Positions 32,246 through 41,102 of a DNA stretch of 47,677 nucleotides are shown here, piece after piece. The position numbers and the translations under genes were made by a program. Below the pieces are notes generated by a model. It was given only the letters and a program-made list of their open reading frames with translations. It was not told the DNA's origin and searched no databases. This DNA is from Treponema sp. (GTDB lineage Bacteria; Spirochaetota; Spirochaetia; Treponematales; Treponemataceae), in contig JAEDFM010000011.1 in assembly GCA_016292805.1 (NCBI GenBank), forward strand, positions 1-47,677, read 5' to 3'. The number at the start of each line of letters is the position of its first letter. Position 1 is the stretch's first letter.

Positions 32246-32328
32246 ATAATACGCTACAAAAGTCAAAAAATCTACTACACCGTATATTATAGAACTCAAT
32301 TTCAAATTCCTTGCTTTTGTGATATACT
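32246..32328. promoter_or_regulatory. Divergent promoters between the S41 protease and the MinD-like gene
   Basis: On the minus strand TATTAT (32251 to 32246) lies 7 nt before the protease ATG. On the plus strand TGATATACT (ending 32328) lies 7 nt before the ATG at 32336, with TTCAAA 16 nt further upstream as a weak -35. Both transcripts would lack a leader. Confidence 0.5.
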
Positions 32329-32335
32329 TTTTCCT

Positions 32336-33484
32336 ATGGCACAAATTATTCCAGTAGCAAGTGGAAAGGGTGGTGTAGGAAAAAGCCTTCTTTCTGCTAA
32401 CTTAGCAATAGCTCTTGGTCAGCAGGGCAAAACAGTTGTTCTTGTAGACTTGGATTTAGGAGCTTCAAATCTTCATCTTGTAATCGGGCAGCGTCCGGGA
32501 ACTGCAAGTCTTGGCAGCTGGTTTACTGAAAAGTCTGAATTTAAAGATATAATTCAGCCAACTGATTATCAGAATGTAAGTTTTATTGCAGGTGATAGTC
32601 AGATTCCAGATTTAACATCCTTAAAATATTCTCAGAAGGTTAAGCTTATGCGTAACCTTAAAAATATTAATGCGGATTATGTAATTCTTGACCTTGGTGC
32701 CGGAACTCATCAGTTTATTCTGGATATGTTCCTTCTTTCGCCTCAGGGAATTATTGTTTCAGCACCTGCAGTTACTGCTACTTTAAATGGATATCTTTTC
32801 CTAAAAAATGCCTGTTTCCGTCTTCTATATACTACTTTTAAGCGTGGAACTCCTGGTCGTAATTACATAGATCAGATTAAAAAAGATCCAAAAGCAATGC
32901 AGAAGCTTTATATTCCTCAGCTGGTACAGCAGCTTAGTCAGGTGGATCCAGAAACAACACATCTTTTTGTAAACCGTATGAATCAGTTTAGACCTCGCCT
33001 TGTTATGAACATGGTTGAAGATCCAAAAGACGCAGACAGAGCTTCAAGAATTAAAACTTCATGTAATCAGTATCTTGGACTGGAAATTGAATATCTTGGC
33101 ATTATGTTCCGTGATATGCTTCAGGATAAAGCGCTGGCTTCTCAACTTCCTGTTGTAGTTTACAAGCCACAGTCAGTTCTTGGACAGGGAATTTACAGAA
33201 TTGCAGACAAGGTAATTGCTGCTCAGCCTCGTCAGTTTGATACTGTTTTTGACGCTGAAACAATTAATGGTGATCATTTTAATGATGTGGAAGAAGAAGC
33301 TTCAGAAGATTACAACTTTAAGCTTTCTGGCATTGACGATTTAGTTTCTGGCGGTTCATTAACTCCAGGCGAAATGGCAGAAATGATAAAAGCTCAGACT
33401 TACGAGCTTACACAGTTAAAAAAAGAAAATCAGCTGCTCCGTTCAAAATTATTACAAGCATCGCAGCAGGGATTTAAGGTTTGA
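32336..33484 (+). CDS. MinD/ParA-type P-loop ATPase
   Basis: The 382-residue protein opens with a deviant Walker A, PVASGKGGVGKS, then VVLVDLDLGASNLH and DYVILDLGAGTHQF (Walker B). These are hallmarks of the MinD/FlhG (FleN)/ParA family. Such ATPases dimerise on membrane or DNA and position cell-division, flagellar or partition machinery. Which of these applies here is unclear; no min, fli or parB gene is nearby. Residues 300-382 form a family-atypical acidic tail that ends in a short coiled coil (LTQLKKENQLLRSKLLQ). The upstream open frame is non-coding; the ATG at 32336 fits the motif start. The stop lies 2 nt before the lgt ATG. Confidence 0.88.
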   Translation: MAQIIPVASGKGGVGKSLLSANLAIALGQQGKTVVLVDLDLGASNLHLVIGQRPGTASLGSWFTEKSEFKDIIQPTDYQNVSFIAGDSQIPDLTSLKYSQKVKLMRNLKNINADYVILDLGAGTHQFILDMFLLSPQGIIVSAPAVTATLNGYLFLKNACFRLLYTTFKRGTPGRNYIDQIKKDPKAMQKLYIPQLVQQLSQVDPETTHLFVNRMNQFRPRLVMNMVEDPKDADRASRIKTSCNQYLGLEIEYLGIMFRDMLQDKALASQLPVVVYKPQSVLGQGIYRIADKVIAAQPRQFDTVFDAETINGDHFNDVEEEASEDYNFKLSGIDDLVSGGSLTPGEMAEMIKAQTYELTQLKKENQLLRSKLLQASQQGFKV

Positions 33485-33486
33485 TT

Positions 33487-34461
33487 ATGAATTTTCTATA
33501 TATTAATTATCCATCATGGATTCATCCTGAAATTTTTCCAGGAATTAAATTTTTAAGTCTTTTCCGCTGGTACGGATTAATGTATGTTTTTGCCTTTGGT
33601 TTTGCTTACCTTATTTTAAAAAGAGAAGCTAAAGAAGGGGCTTTAAATACAGAATCGTATACAATCACAGAAGATGACCTTTTCAGTTTCCTTGCAACAG
33701 GTATTATCTGTCTTTTGCTTGGTGCCAGAATATTTTCAACATTAGTTTATGATACAACTGGACTATACTGGAAACGTCCATGGCTTATTTTCTGGCCATT
33801 TTCTAACGGTAAGTTTATAGGTCTTGCAGGTATGTCTTACCATGGCGGATTTATTGGTGGTCTTTTGGGAATGATTTTCTGGTGCCACCGCCATAAGCAG
33901 CCAGTTTGGAAATGGATTGATGCTATGTCGGTTGCTATTCCTTGTGGTTACACTTTTGGCCGTATTGGAAACTTTATGAACGGTGAACTTTACGGAAGAA
34001 TCACAACCATGCCTTGGGGTGTTGTATTTCCAGGTGCTGAACGTTTTTCTTCTGCCGCTGACTGGGTTCAGGCTTTTGCTGCTCAGATTGGTATGCCACT
34101 TACAGAAAAGCTTGTTAATCTTCCTCGTCATCCAAGTCAGCTTTACGAAGCACTTTTTGAGGGTATAATTTTATTCCTTATTTTGTGGTTCTGCCGCAAA
34201 TACAAAAAGTTTGATGGACAGATGGCAATGATGTATACAGGCGGATATGGAATCTTCCGTTTCTTCATTGAATATTTCCGTGAACCAGATGCAGATCTTG
34301 GATATCGTATTGCTAAAGATTCATCGGCTCCAATTTACACAAATACTTCGCTGCTTAATTTTTCTACAGGACAGATTCTTTGTTTCTGTATGATTACTTT
34401 TGCAGTTGTAACAAGTGTAATTTTAATCATTCTTAAAAAGAAGAAAGAAAAAGCAGCATAA
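33487..34461 (+). CDS. lgt: Prolipoprotein diacylglyceryl transferase
   Basis: The 324-residue membrane enzyme has Lgt signatures: FRWYGLMYVFAF, MSYHGGFIGGLLG, the glycerolipid-site motif GRIGNFMNGELYGRIT, and HPSQLYEALFEG near residue 215. It moves diacylglycerol from phosphatidylglycerol to the lipobox cysteine, the first step of lipoprotein maturation. The lipoprotein at 41103 is a likely substrate. The ATG at 33487 is preferred over an in-frame TTG two codons earlier; AAGG lies 8 nt upstream of it. It is co-transcribed with the MinD-like gene and uppP (21-nt gap). Confidence 0.95.
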   Translation: MNFLYINYPSWIHPEIFPGIKFLSLFRWYGLMYVFAFGFAYLILKREAKEGALNTESYTITEDDLFSFLATGIICLLLGARIFSTLVYDTTGLYWKRPWLIFWPFSNGKFIGLAGMSYHGGFIGGLLGMIFWCHRHKQPVWKWIDAMSVAIPCGYTFGRIGNFMNGELYGRITTMPWGVVFPGAERFSSAADWVQAFAAQIGMPLTEKLVNLPRHPSQLYEALFEGIILFLILWFCRKYKKFDGQMAMMYTGGYGIFRFFIEYFREPDADLGYRIAKDSSAPIYTNTSLLNFSTGQILCFCMITFAVVTSVILIILKKKKEKAA

Positions 34462-34482
34462 AAAATATAATCAGGTATTAAA

Positions 34483-35346
34483 ATGACAGTTTTACAGGGA
34501 ATTCTTTTGGGCGTTTTACAGGGGATAGCAGAGTTCTTGCCAATTTCATCTTCAGGCCATCTGGCATTAGCTCAGAATTTATTTGGTTTGGATGAAGTTC
34601 CTCTTTTATATGATGTGTTTTTACATCTTGCAACTTTGCTTGCAGTTTGTATTTATTTCTGGAAAAAAATCTGGTCTTTGCTAAAAATTCTTGGCCGCTG
34701 GATTGCTAAAAAAGAAAGAAAAGAGCCAGATGACTACGAAGATATTCTTTGTGGTACAGATGCTGCAGGTCGCAAAACAATAATTGCAATCATCATTACA
34801 ACTTTTATAACTGGTGTGCTGGGAATTATTACAAGTAAGCTTATTCCAGAAATGTCCATTAAGGTAACTTGTGGTGGATTCCTTATTACATCGCTGCTGC
34901 TTATTGTAAGCGGAGTTTTTGGAAAGAAATCTGCTGGTGTGCAGTCTGCAGGAAAAGAAGCTGAAATTCCACAGGGAGTTTCAATTCTTCAGTCTGTTGT
35001 AATTGGTTTTATGCAGGGCTTTGGAACTCTTCCTGGAATCAGCCGCAGTGGTTCTACAATTGCCGGTGCCATGTTCAGTAAAGTAAACCGAAAAGCTGCC
35101 GGTGATTATTCTTTCATAGTTTCTATTCCAGCTATTCTTGGAGCTTTTGTTCTTGAATTTAAGGATTTAGGCGAAGTTTCGGAAAGTGTAGGTTTCTGGC
35201 CAGTTTTAGCAGGCTGTATTTCTGCTTTTGTGGTTGGATATTTATCACTTGTTGTTTTAATGAAACTCATACGAAAAGGAAAACTTGCCTGGTTTGCATG
35301 CTACCTTATTCCATTAGGAATATTAGGCATGATTTTATTAAAGTAG
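34483..35346 (+). CDS. uppP: Undecaprenyl-diphosphate phosphatase
   Basis: The 287-residue membrane protein has both BacA/UppP motifs: LQGIAEFLPISSSGHLAL near the start, and FMQGFGTLPGISRSGSTIAGA near residue 180. It dephosphorylates undecaprenyl diphosphate to recycle the carrier for peptidoglycan and surface glycans, and overproduction gives bacitracin resistance. An AGGT-type ribosome site precedes the ATG. It lies in a plus-strand run with lgt before it and a secreted protein after it. Confidence 0.95.
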   Translation: MTVLQGILLGVLQGIAEFLPISSSGHLALAQNLFGLDEVPLLYDVFLHLATLLAVCIYFWKKIWSLLKILGRWIAKKERKEPDDYEDILCGTDAAGRKTIIAIIITTFITGVLGIITSKLIPEMSIKVTCGGFLITSLLLIVSGVFGKKSAGVQSAGKEAEIPQGVSILQSVVIGFMQGFGTLPGISRSGSTIAGAMFSKVNRKAAGDYSFIVSIPAILGAFVLEFKDLGEVSESVGFWPVLAGCISAFVVGYLSLVVLMKLIRKGKLAWFACYLIPLGILGMILLK

Positions 35347-35352
35347 AGAGGA

Positions 35353-35907
35353 ATGATGATGAGGAAAGTTTTTTTAGTTTTATTTACAACTGCATTACTT
35401 GCAGCACCTGTTGCAGCTCAGGTTATTGGTGAAAAAAATGATACAACTGAGGCCTGGAATAATATAAAAGAAAACGGAAAAGATGCATTAAAAAAGACTG
35501 GTGATTTTTTTAAGTCTACCGGAGAAGATATTAAGCAGGGGTTAAACAATCTGAAAGAAGTAAAATGTATTGGAACCTGGTCTTATAAAGGGGAAAACTG
35601 TACTACAATCATCACTATTAATGATGATGGAACAATGGAGATTGAACAGAGAGAAGGTTTCCTTAAATCAAATTATTACAAGGGAACTTACAGCCAGTTG
35701 CTCAGATCTTTACATTTTACAGTTACAAAAAAAGGTGCTAAAGGCTGGGTAATTTCTGCTGATGAACAGACTATTAATAATTCATCATGGTATTTAACTT
35801 ATTCAATCCAGGATGATCCTAAAAAAATGAAGTTTACTTCATCAGATATTCCAGAAGATTCAGATGGAACCGATTTTTCTAAAGGTGTAATTTTTACAAA
35901 AAAATAA
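35353..35907 (+). CDS. Secreted protein of unknown function
   Basis: I do not recognise this 184-residue protein. It has a clear signal peptide (MMMRKVFLVLFTTALLAAPVAAQ, cut after AQ or AA). A charged amphipathic stretch follows (TTEAWNNIKENGKDALKKTG). The rest is a beta-rich domain of about 120 residues (IGTWSYKGENCTTIITIN, YKGTYSQLLRSLHFTV) that resembles lipocalin-like sheet proteins, but only loosely. No lipobox cysteine is present, so it should be soluble in the periplasm. Three ATG codons stand in a row; with GAGAGG just before, the second or third is the more likely start. It lies 6 nt after uppP and 1 nt before nnr. Confidence 0.7.
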   Translation: MMMRKVFLVLFTTALLAAPVAAQVIGEKNDTTEAWNNIKENGKDALKKTGDFFKSTGEDIKQGLNNLKEVKCIGTWSYKGENCTTIITINDDGTMEIEQREGFLKSNYYKGTYSQLLRSLHFTVTKKGAKGWVISADEQTINNSSWYLTYSIQDDPKKMKFTSSDIPEDSDGTDFSKGVIFTKK

Positions 35908-35908
35908 A

Positions 35909-37357
35909 ATGAAAGCAATTTACAATAATTCAACAATTCCGGAGCGGGAAGCTAAAATTCGTTATCATTTTCCAGAAAATATTATGATGGAAAATGCGGC
36001 AGCTGCTCTAGAAAAGCTTGTACTTGATTTAACAGAACAGATGGGTCTGGATTCCGATTCAAAAGTTCTTATTGTATGCGGAAGTGGTAATAATGGTGGG
36101 GACGGTTATGCCCTTGCCCGTCGTCTTTATGGTCGTGTAAAGGTTTCTGTAATTGCAATTGCCGAACCTAGAACCTTTGAATCAATACAGCAATGTAAAA
36201 TGGCCAAAGCCGTTGGTGTTGATGTTACAAGTACATCAGATTCTTCATTAATCCGATTAAGCGATATGATAGTTTCTGGTGCCAATATTATTGTTGATTG
36301 TATCTATGGAACAGGTTTTCACGGACAGATGCCAGAAGCCAGCGAAAAGCTTATTAAATTATTGAATGCTTCTTCGGCACTTAGAATTGCCTGTGATATT
36401 TCCAGTGGCATTGATGAAGATGGAAATTGTTCACCTGTAACATTTAAAGCTGATTATACAGTTACTATGGGAGCATTAAAATCTGCTTTGTTTACAGATG
36501 CAGCAAAGGATTACACTGGTACAGTTTCTGTTGCAGATTTAGGAATTGCAGGTTCTGTTTTTGATAAATGTGGTACAGCAGATGCGTATCTTATAGAAGC
36601 TTCGGATGTAAAACTTCCATTGCGTAAAAAACGATCAACTCATAAAGGCTGTTATGGTCATACAGTTGTGATTGCCGGCGAAAAAAGTGGTGCTGCAATT
36701 ATGGGTGCAACTGCCGCTATGGAATTTGGCAGTGGACTTACAACTTTATACAAAGCCCATAATTCAAATCTGGAGCAGTTTAAGATTTCTCCAGAATTAA
36801 TGATTGCACAAAAGATTCCTGCAAAAACAACCTGTGTTGTTATTGGTTCTGGACTTGGTAATTTGCCAATGACTTTAAGAAATGAATTTACAGCCTGGTT
36901 TGCTTCTGCAAAAAATCCATCCTGCGTTCTGGATGCAGATATGTTCGGCTATGAAAATCTGGGAAGTCTTTTGACACAACTGAATGGAATAGAAGGTGCC
37001 CGCATAGTTCTTACTCCTCATAAAAAAGAATTGGAACGGCTTTTAGAAAACCTTTCTGTAGAAACTCCTGAAGAATTGGTAGCACAGTTTAAAAATGTTG
37101 TGATTGCTGCAAAAAGTGCAAATACAAAAATTTATGCTGGTAATAAAGTGTATGTTATGGTTGAAGGAGTCCAGTCCCTTTCTAAAGGTGGCAGCGGTGA
37201 TGTTCTTGCAGGCATGATAGGTGCATTGCTTTCCCAGGGCTACTCAGCTTTAGATGCAGTAATTACTGGTACAATGTGCCATGCCTTAGCTGCAAAAAAA
37301 TTGGGCCGGGAAGATTTCTCCCTGACCCCACTAAAACTAATTGAAGGTTTAAAATAG
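35909..37357 (+). CDS. nnr: Bifunctional NAD(P)H-hydrate epimerase and dehydratase
   Basis: The 482-residue protein joins the two repair domains. The N-terminal epimerase (NnrE, about 1-215) has MMENAAAAL, VCGSGNNGGDGYALARRL and ACDISSGIDEDG. The C-terminal ADP-dependent dehydratase (NnrD, about 225-480) has KGCYGHTVVIAG, VLTPHKKELERLL and SKGGSGDVLAGMIGALL. It turns damaged NAD(P)HX back into NAD(P)H. The ATG follows the previous stop by 1 nt with no ribosome site of its own, so translation is probably re-initiated. Its TAG lies in a hairpin arm of the 3' element at 37349-37400. Confidence 0.94.
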   Translation: MKAIYNNSTIPEREAKIRYHFPENIMMENAAAALEKLVLDLTEQMGLDSDSKVLIVCGSGNNGGDGYALARRLYGRVKVSVIAIAEPRTFESIQQCKMAKAVGVDVTSTSDSSLIRLSDMIVSGANIIVDCIYGTGFHGQMPEASEKLIKLLNASSALRIACDISSGIDEDGNCSPVTFKADYTVTMGALKSALFTDAAKDYTGTVSVADLGIAGSVFDKCGTADAYLIEASDVKLPLRKKRSTHKGCYGHTVVIAGEKSGAAIMGATAAMEFGSGLTTLYKAHNSNLEQFKISPELMIAQKIPAKTTCVVIGSGLGNLPMTLRNEFTAWFASAKNPSCVLDADMFGYENLGSLLTQLNGIEGARIVLTPHKKELERLLENLSVETPEELVAQFKNVVIAAKSANTKIYAGNKVYVMVEGVQSLSKGGSGDVLAGMIGALLSQGYSALDAVITGTMCHALAAKKLGREDFSLTPLKLIEGLK

Positions 37358-37414
37358 ATGGCTAAAATTTCGCCATCTATTTTAAGTCTCGAGTTTTTTT
37401 ACAAAAACTCTATT
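37349..37414 (+). terminator. Double hairpin after nnr, sharing the 3' element with the UPF0371 gene
   Basis: TTAAAATAGATGGC (37349-37362) and GCCATCTATTTTAA (37372-37385) form a perfect 14-bp stem with a 9-nt loop. A second hairpin, GAGTTTTT/AAAAACTC, follows at 37391-37410. Bases 37359-37400 match the end of the UPF0371 gene (1129-1171) at all but one position. Confidence 0.65.
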
Positions 37415-37424
37415 TATTTACATG

Positions 37425-37480
37425 TTCGCTCACGCGAACGTTTTATAAATCCTCAGTTGTTGAAACAACTTGCGGTTTAC
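37425..37480 (-). repeat. Dispersed two-hairpin intergenic repeat, copy 1
   Basis: The element has a GTTCGC-TCAC-GCGAAC hairpin, a spacer, then a second palindrome built on AGTTGTT/AACAACT with flanking GGTTTAC. The reverse complement of its right part recurs at 47623-47677 almost unchanged. It lies in the gap between the convergent nnr and der genes. Confidence 0.75.
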
Positions 37481-37540
37481 AAAATTAAAGGAACAATAAA
37501 TTAACTGCACGCGAAACACACCTAAAGGTTTTTTGCGTAA

Positions 37541-39046
37541 TTATAGGTCCCTGTTTCGCTCCTCCCACTTCTGCCTAGAGCCCTTCATTTCCAGCTGAAC
37601 TGGAATCTGGTCATAACCTAAATCTTCCCGAATTCGGTTTTTAAGGTAGGTTATGTATGTTTCTGGCACAACTTCTGGACGAGTCGCAAAAATAATAAAT
37701 GAAACAGGGTTTGTGCTGGCCTGAGTCATATAGCGAATCTTAAAGTGAGAAGTTTTGCTTGCTGGTGGCGGATAACGGTCCAGCCAGTCCTGCAGAGCAT
37801 TATTAAGAGATGAAGTTCCAATTTTCTTTGTAAGCTGACCATACAGATCAATTGTTGTATTAAGAAGGTCTTTAATACCTTCGCCGTTCAGCGCACTTAA
37901 TGGGAGGATAGGTGCAAAATCCATGTGGGCAAACATAATGTTCATCCATTCACGGGCAGCCTTTACAGCTTTTTGATTCTGTTCTTCTTTCAAATCCCAT
38001 TTATTTAAAACAAAGATGATAGCACGGCCTTTTTCATAAGCAAGACTACAGATTTTTTTATCCTGCTCAGCAAGTCCTTCAACCGCATCAATCATAAGGA
38101 ATACAACATCACATTCATCCAGAGTTTTAATTGCACGGTTTACTGAATAATATTCAACATCATCAGTTACCCGGGCTTTACGACGAATACCAGCTGTATC
38201 CAGAACTTTAAAATTACGGCCTGCATAAGTAAATACGCCTTCAACAACATCACGGGTAGTGCCGGCGTAATCACAAACAATAGAATTTTCTGAGTGAGTC
38301 AAACGATTTGATAAGGTTGACTTACCTGTGTTTGGTTTACCAAGAATAGCAATTTTAATAGGGCGTTCTTCGCTAACAACTTTTACATTAGAAAAATCAC
38401 AGCGGCTTGTAACAAGGTTTGTAAGGTCAGAGATTCGGTCCCCGTGTTCTGCAGAAATAAAGATTAATTCATCAAAGCCATATTTAGCGTAGTTCCAGGC
38501 TTCAGCTTCATTTTTACCGCCTTCAGTTTTATTAACTGCCGCAATCAGCTTGTTCCAGTAAGGACGCATCTTAAGAATGAATTCTTCATCTTCGCCGGTA
38601 ATAACACCTGCTTCCAATAGAAGAATTACAACATCAGCTTTATCAATCATATCAAGAGAACGTTCTACAACGTAATCATCAAGTTCAGCTTCCATTGTGC
38701 CAATATCACGGGTAAGTTTGTATCCGCCAGTATCTACAAGGTGAACTGGTTTATCGTTTAAGATTGCTGTAGCTTCAACTGGGTCTCGTGTAACACCTGG
38801 CTGATCATTAGTAATTGCAACCCGTTTATGTAAAAAACGGTTGAACAAAGTTGATTTACCAACATTAGGACGCCCCGCAATTACAACTAAAGGCAAGCCT
38901 TCGTATTCTTTATCTTCTGGAGCGGTATCATCAGTTGGAACAATATCTGCAACAAAGTCTGGTTCTTCTTCCTGCTGTGTATTGTCCATTTCAACCTGAG
39001 AATCTCTTGGTTTAGAGAAGTCTGGTTTTGATTTTTTCTTTGCCAT
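37541..39046 (-). CDS. der: Ribosome biogenesis GTPase Der (EngA)
   Basis: The 501-residue protein has two tandem GTPase domains. The first has GRPNVGKSTLFNRF, DQPGVTRD and the DTGG switch. The second has GKPNTGKSTLSNRL, DYAGTTRD and NKWD. A KH-like C-terminal domain follows (PPASKTSHFKIRYMTQ). Der is essential for 50S ribosomal subunit assembly. An acidic, low-complexity N-terminal extension of about 55 residues precedes the first G domain, which is longer than in E. coli. The ATG at 39046 with AGGA nearby is preferred to a GTG at 39079, which lies inside ptsI. It follows ptsI by 14 nt on the same strand. Confidence 0.95.
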   Translation of the reverse strand: MAKKKSKPDFSKPRDSQVEMDNTQQEEEPDFVADIVPTDDTAPEDKEYEGLPLVVIAGRPNVGKSTLFNRFLHKRVAITNDQPGVTRDPVEATAILNDKPVHLVDTGGYKLTRDIGTMEAELDDYVVERSLDMIDKADVVILLLEAGVITGEDEEFILKMRPYWNKLIAAVNKTEGGKNEAEAWNYAKYGFDELIFISAEHGDRISDLTNLVTSRCDFSNVKVVSEERPIKIAILGKPNTGKSTLSNRLTHSENSIVCDYAGTTRDVVEGVFTYAGRNFKVLDTAGIRRKARVTDDVEYYSVNRAIKTLDECDVVFLMIDAVEGLAEQDKKICSLAYEKGRAIIFVLNKWDLKEEQNQKAVKAAREWMNIMFAHMDFAPILPLSALNGEGIKDLLNTTIDLYGQLTKKIGTSSLNNALQDWLDRYPPPASKTSHFKIRYMTQASTNPVSFIIFATRPEVVPETYITYLKNRIREDLGYDQIPVQLEMKGSRQKWEERNRDL

Positions 39047-39060
39047 ATTATTTTCCTGAT

Positions 39061-40791
39061 TTACAACTGCAATTCCCACATATTATTAATGTGTTTTGCA
39101 GAGATAGCTTCCAATTCTTGAATTGTGAAGCGTGATAAAAGTTCTTTTGTACTGGAAATAAGCTTAGGACTCATACTTAAATTACGAATACCCATTCCAC
39201 CAAGAACCATAATACTATCCTGGCGGCCAGCCATTTCTCCACAAACAGAAACTGGAATATTTGCTTCATTTGCTGCATGAGCAGTTGTCTGAATAAGACG
39301 TAATACAGCAAGATTGAATTCATTATATAAGCCCGCTACATGCTGATTTTCGCGGTCCACACCCAGAGTGTACTGAGTTAAATCGTTTGTACCAAGACTA
39401 AAGAAGTCGCTGACTTTTGCAAGACAGTCGGCAATAACTGCAGCAGCCGCAGTTTCAACCATGATTCCCACTGGAATATCTTCTTTAAATGGTATTTTTT
39501 CAGCTGTTAATTCAGCTTTTACCTGAGCAATCAGTTCCAGACATTGTTTTACCTGGTCAACACTGGTGATTAATGGGAACATAATCTTAAGATTTCCATA
39601 AACACCAGCACGGTACAGTGCTCTAAGCTGAGTTTTTAATACATTAGGGCAGGCAAGACTTAATCGAACTGCACGCAATCCCATAAGAGGATTTTTTTCT
39701 TCAAAAACTGGAATATCTACAGAGTTGATCAGTTTGTCGCCACCTGCGTCCAGAGTACGGATTGTTACAGGTTTGTCCCCCATTGTTTCAAGAACATATT
39801 TATATGCTTCCAGCTGAGTCTGTTCACTGAAGGAACGGGCTGCGGCATTAAATGAAGCTCCATTTTGCGACATATAAAGGAATTCTGTACGGAAAAGACC
39901 AATACCATCAGCACCTTCGGCTCTGGCAATTTCTGCTTCTTCAGGTGTACCAATATTTGCGTAAAGCTTAAATTCAGTACCATCCTTTGTAAGTGCAGGT
40001 TTGTTCAGAAAAGCTTTTAATGCCTGGCGATGTTTATATTCTTCCCGAATCTTGCCCTTGTATTCTTCAATGGTTTCTTTATCTGGACTTACAAGAATTT
40101 CCGCATCTTTACCGTCAACAATTACAGTCTCACCAGTGTGAACTTTTTTACTGATATTTTCCAAACCTGTAACTGTTGGAATACCATAGTTTCTTGCAAG
40201 AATGACTACATGGCTTGAAACTCCCCCTTCCGAAAGTCCCAATCCCGCAATTTTGCGTTTTGAAAGAATAATAGTATCAGCTGAGTTCAGAGAGTTAGCA
40301 AAAATTACTGAACCATCTGGAACCGAGTTAATATCAAATGGATGAATATCCAGCATTTCATCAAGAACAAGATCAAAAACATCTGTAATATCTTTTGCCC
40401 GTTCTGCAAGGTAGTAGTTTCCTGACTGCTGAAGTTTAGAAGCATATTCCTGGGCTTTGAACTGAATTGTGTATTCAATATTAAAAAGCTGTTTTTCGTA
40501 AAAATCACGAACTTCCTTATTAAATACAGGGTCTTCCAGCATAAGAGTATAAGTTTCAAAAATTTCCCGCTGTGCCATATCCCGTGGATTGGTTTTAGAA
40601 AGAGAATCCAGTTTTTCATTAAGATTAAGAATTACGGTCTGGCAGGCAGCTTCAAAACGAGACCACCCCTTGTTAATCTGATCAATACTAATACGATGCT
40701 GAGGAATGGCTCGCTGAACTTTATCTGGAATTACAAATGCAGTTCCAATACCAATTCCATCGGCAGCAGGTAAACCAAGAAATACTTCCAT
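39061..40791 (-). CDS. ptsI: PTS enzyme I (phosphoenolpyruvate-protein phosphotransferase)
   Basis: The 576-residue protein is full-length enzyme I. The N-terminal domain ends with the phospho-histidine motif GGVSSHVVILARNYGIPTV, where the usual consensus is GGRTSHTAIMAR; the histidine is kept. The PEP-binding barrel has GADGIGLFRTEFLYM, TIRTLDAGGDK, GIMVETAAA, FFSLGTNDLTQYT and SVCGEMAG. It passes phosphate from PEP to HPr. No ptsH lies beside it. A TGATATAAT extended -10 box (40808 to 40800 on the minus strand) ends 8 nt before the ATG with no Shine-Dalgarno sequence. It probably shares its transcript with der. Confidence 0.93.
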   Translation of the reverse strand: MEVFLGLPAADGIGIGTAFVIPDKVQRAIPQHRISIDQINKGWSRFEAACQTVILNLNEKLDSLSKTNPRDMAQREIFETYTLMLEDPVFNKEVRDFYEKQLFNIEYTIQFKAQEYASKLQQSGNYYLAERAKDITDVFDLVLDEMLDIHPFDINSVPDGSVIFANSLNSADTIILSKRKIAGLGLSEGGVSSHVVILARNYGIPTVTGLENISKKVHTGETVIVDGKDAEILVSPDKETIEEYKGKIREEYKHRQALKAFLNKPALTKDGTEFKLYANIGTPEEAEIARAEGADGIGLFRTEFLYMSQNGASFNAAARSFSEQTQLEAYKYVLETMGDKPVTIRTLDAGGDKLINSVDIPVFEEKNPLMGLRAVRLSLACPNVLKTQLRALYRAGVYGNLKIMFPLITSVDQVKQCLELIAQVKAELTAEKIPFKEDIPVGIMVETAAAAVIADCLAKVSDFFSLGTNDLTQYTLGVDRENQHVAGLYNEFNLAVLRLIQTTAHAANEANIPVSVCGEMAGRQDSIMVLGGMGIRNLSMSPKLISSTKELLSRFTIQELEAISAKHINNMWELQL

Positions 40792-40799
40792 AATATGAA

Positions 40800-40808
40800 A
40801 TTATATCA
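40800..40808 (-). promoter_or_regulatory. Extended -10 promoter of ptsI
   Basis: Read on the minus strand, TGATATAAT ends 8 nt before the ATG at 40791, which predicts a leaderless or nearly leaderless mRNA. Confidence 0.55.
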
Positions 40809-40866
40809 TAAAACATTATGCGTGTCTTACTTCCATAATAAAGAACAATGGTTATAAAGTTATAAT

Positions 40867-40995
40867 ATGGAAGAAGAATTCATAAAATTTAAATCAGCTC
40901 ATAAAGCAGAAAAGAAAAAATATCTATTTCTTTGGAAATTAGGGGATTTTTCTTATTTTTTTATTGACAAATATAAATTCCAACTTATAATGTAA
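40867..40995 (+). CDS. Possible 42-residue small protein
   Basis: An ATG at 40867 opens MEEEFIKFKSAHKAEKKKYL and continues to a TAA at 40993-40995. A TATAAA lies 8 nt upstream, the same spacing as at other predicted leaderless starts here, but there is no Shine-Dalgarno sequence. The frame runs through the promoter of the sugar ABC operon, so it may be chance. The product would be basic and lysine-rich, and I recognise no family. The rest of the gap 40792-41102 holds only promoters and the operator. Confidence 0.2.
   Translation: MEEEFIKFKSAHKAEKKKYLFLWKLGDFSYFFIDKYKFQLIM
40964..40991 (+). promoter_or_regulatory. Strong promoter of the sugar ABC operon
   Basis: TTGACA (40964-40969), a 16-nt spacer and TATAAT (40986-40991) match the housekeeping consensus at all twelve positions. 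Confidence 0.85.
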
Positions 40996-41010
40996 CTACA
41001 ACGTTGTAGT
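40995..41010. promoter_or_regulatory. 16-bp perfect palindromic operator
   Basis: ACTACAACGTTGTAGT is a perfect palindrome that covers the predicted transcription start. The central AACGTT with a CG core is typical of operators bound by LacI-family repressors. No LacI-type gene lies in the window. Confidence 0.65.
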
Positions 41011-41102
41011 GTGGGGGATTTCCCTTATACCCGTTGAATAAAAATAATGTACCTTTAATAAAAAAAAGGGACTTCATACATAATCACATAGGAGGAAATT
41101 GT

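Noticed and set aside
32192..32335. Extended start of the MinD-like protein
   Set aside because: The extra part overlaps the S41 protease gene and both promoters; the ATG at 32336 directly precedes the Walker motif.
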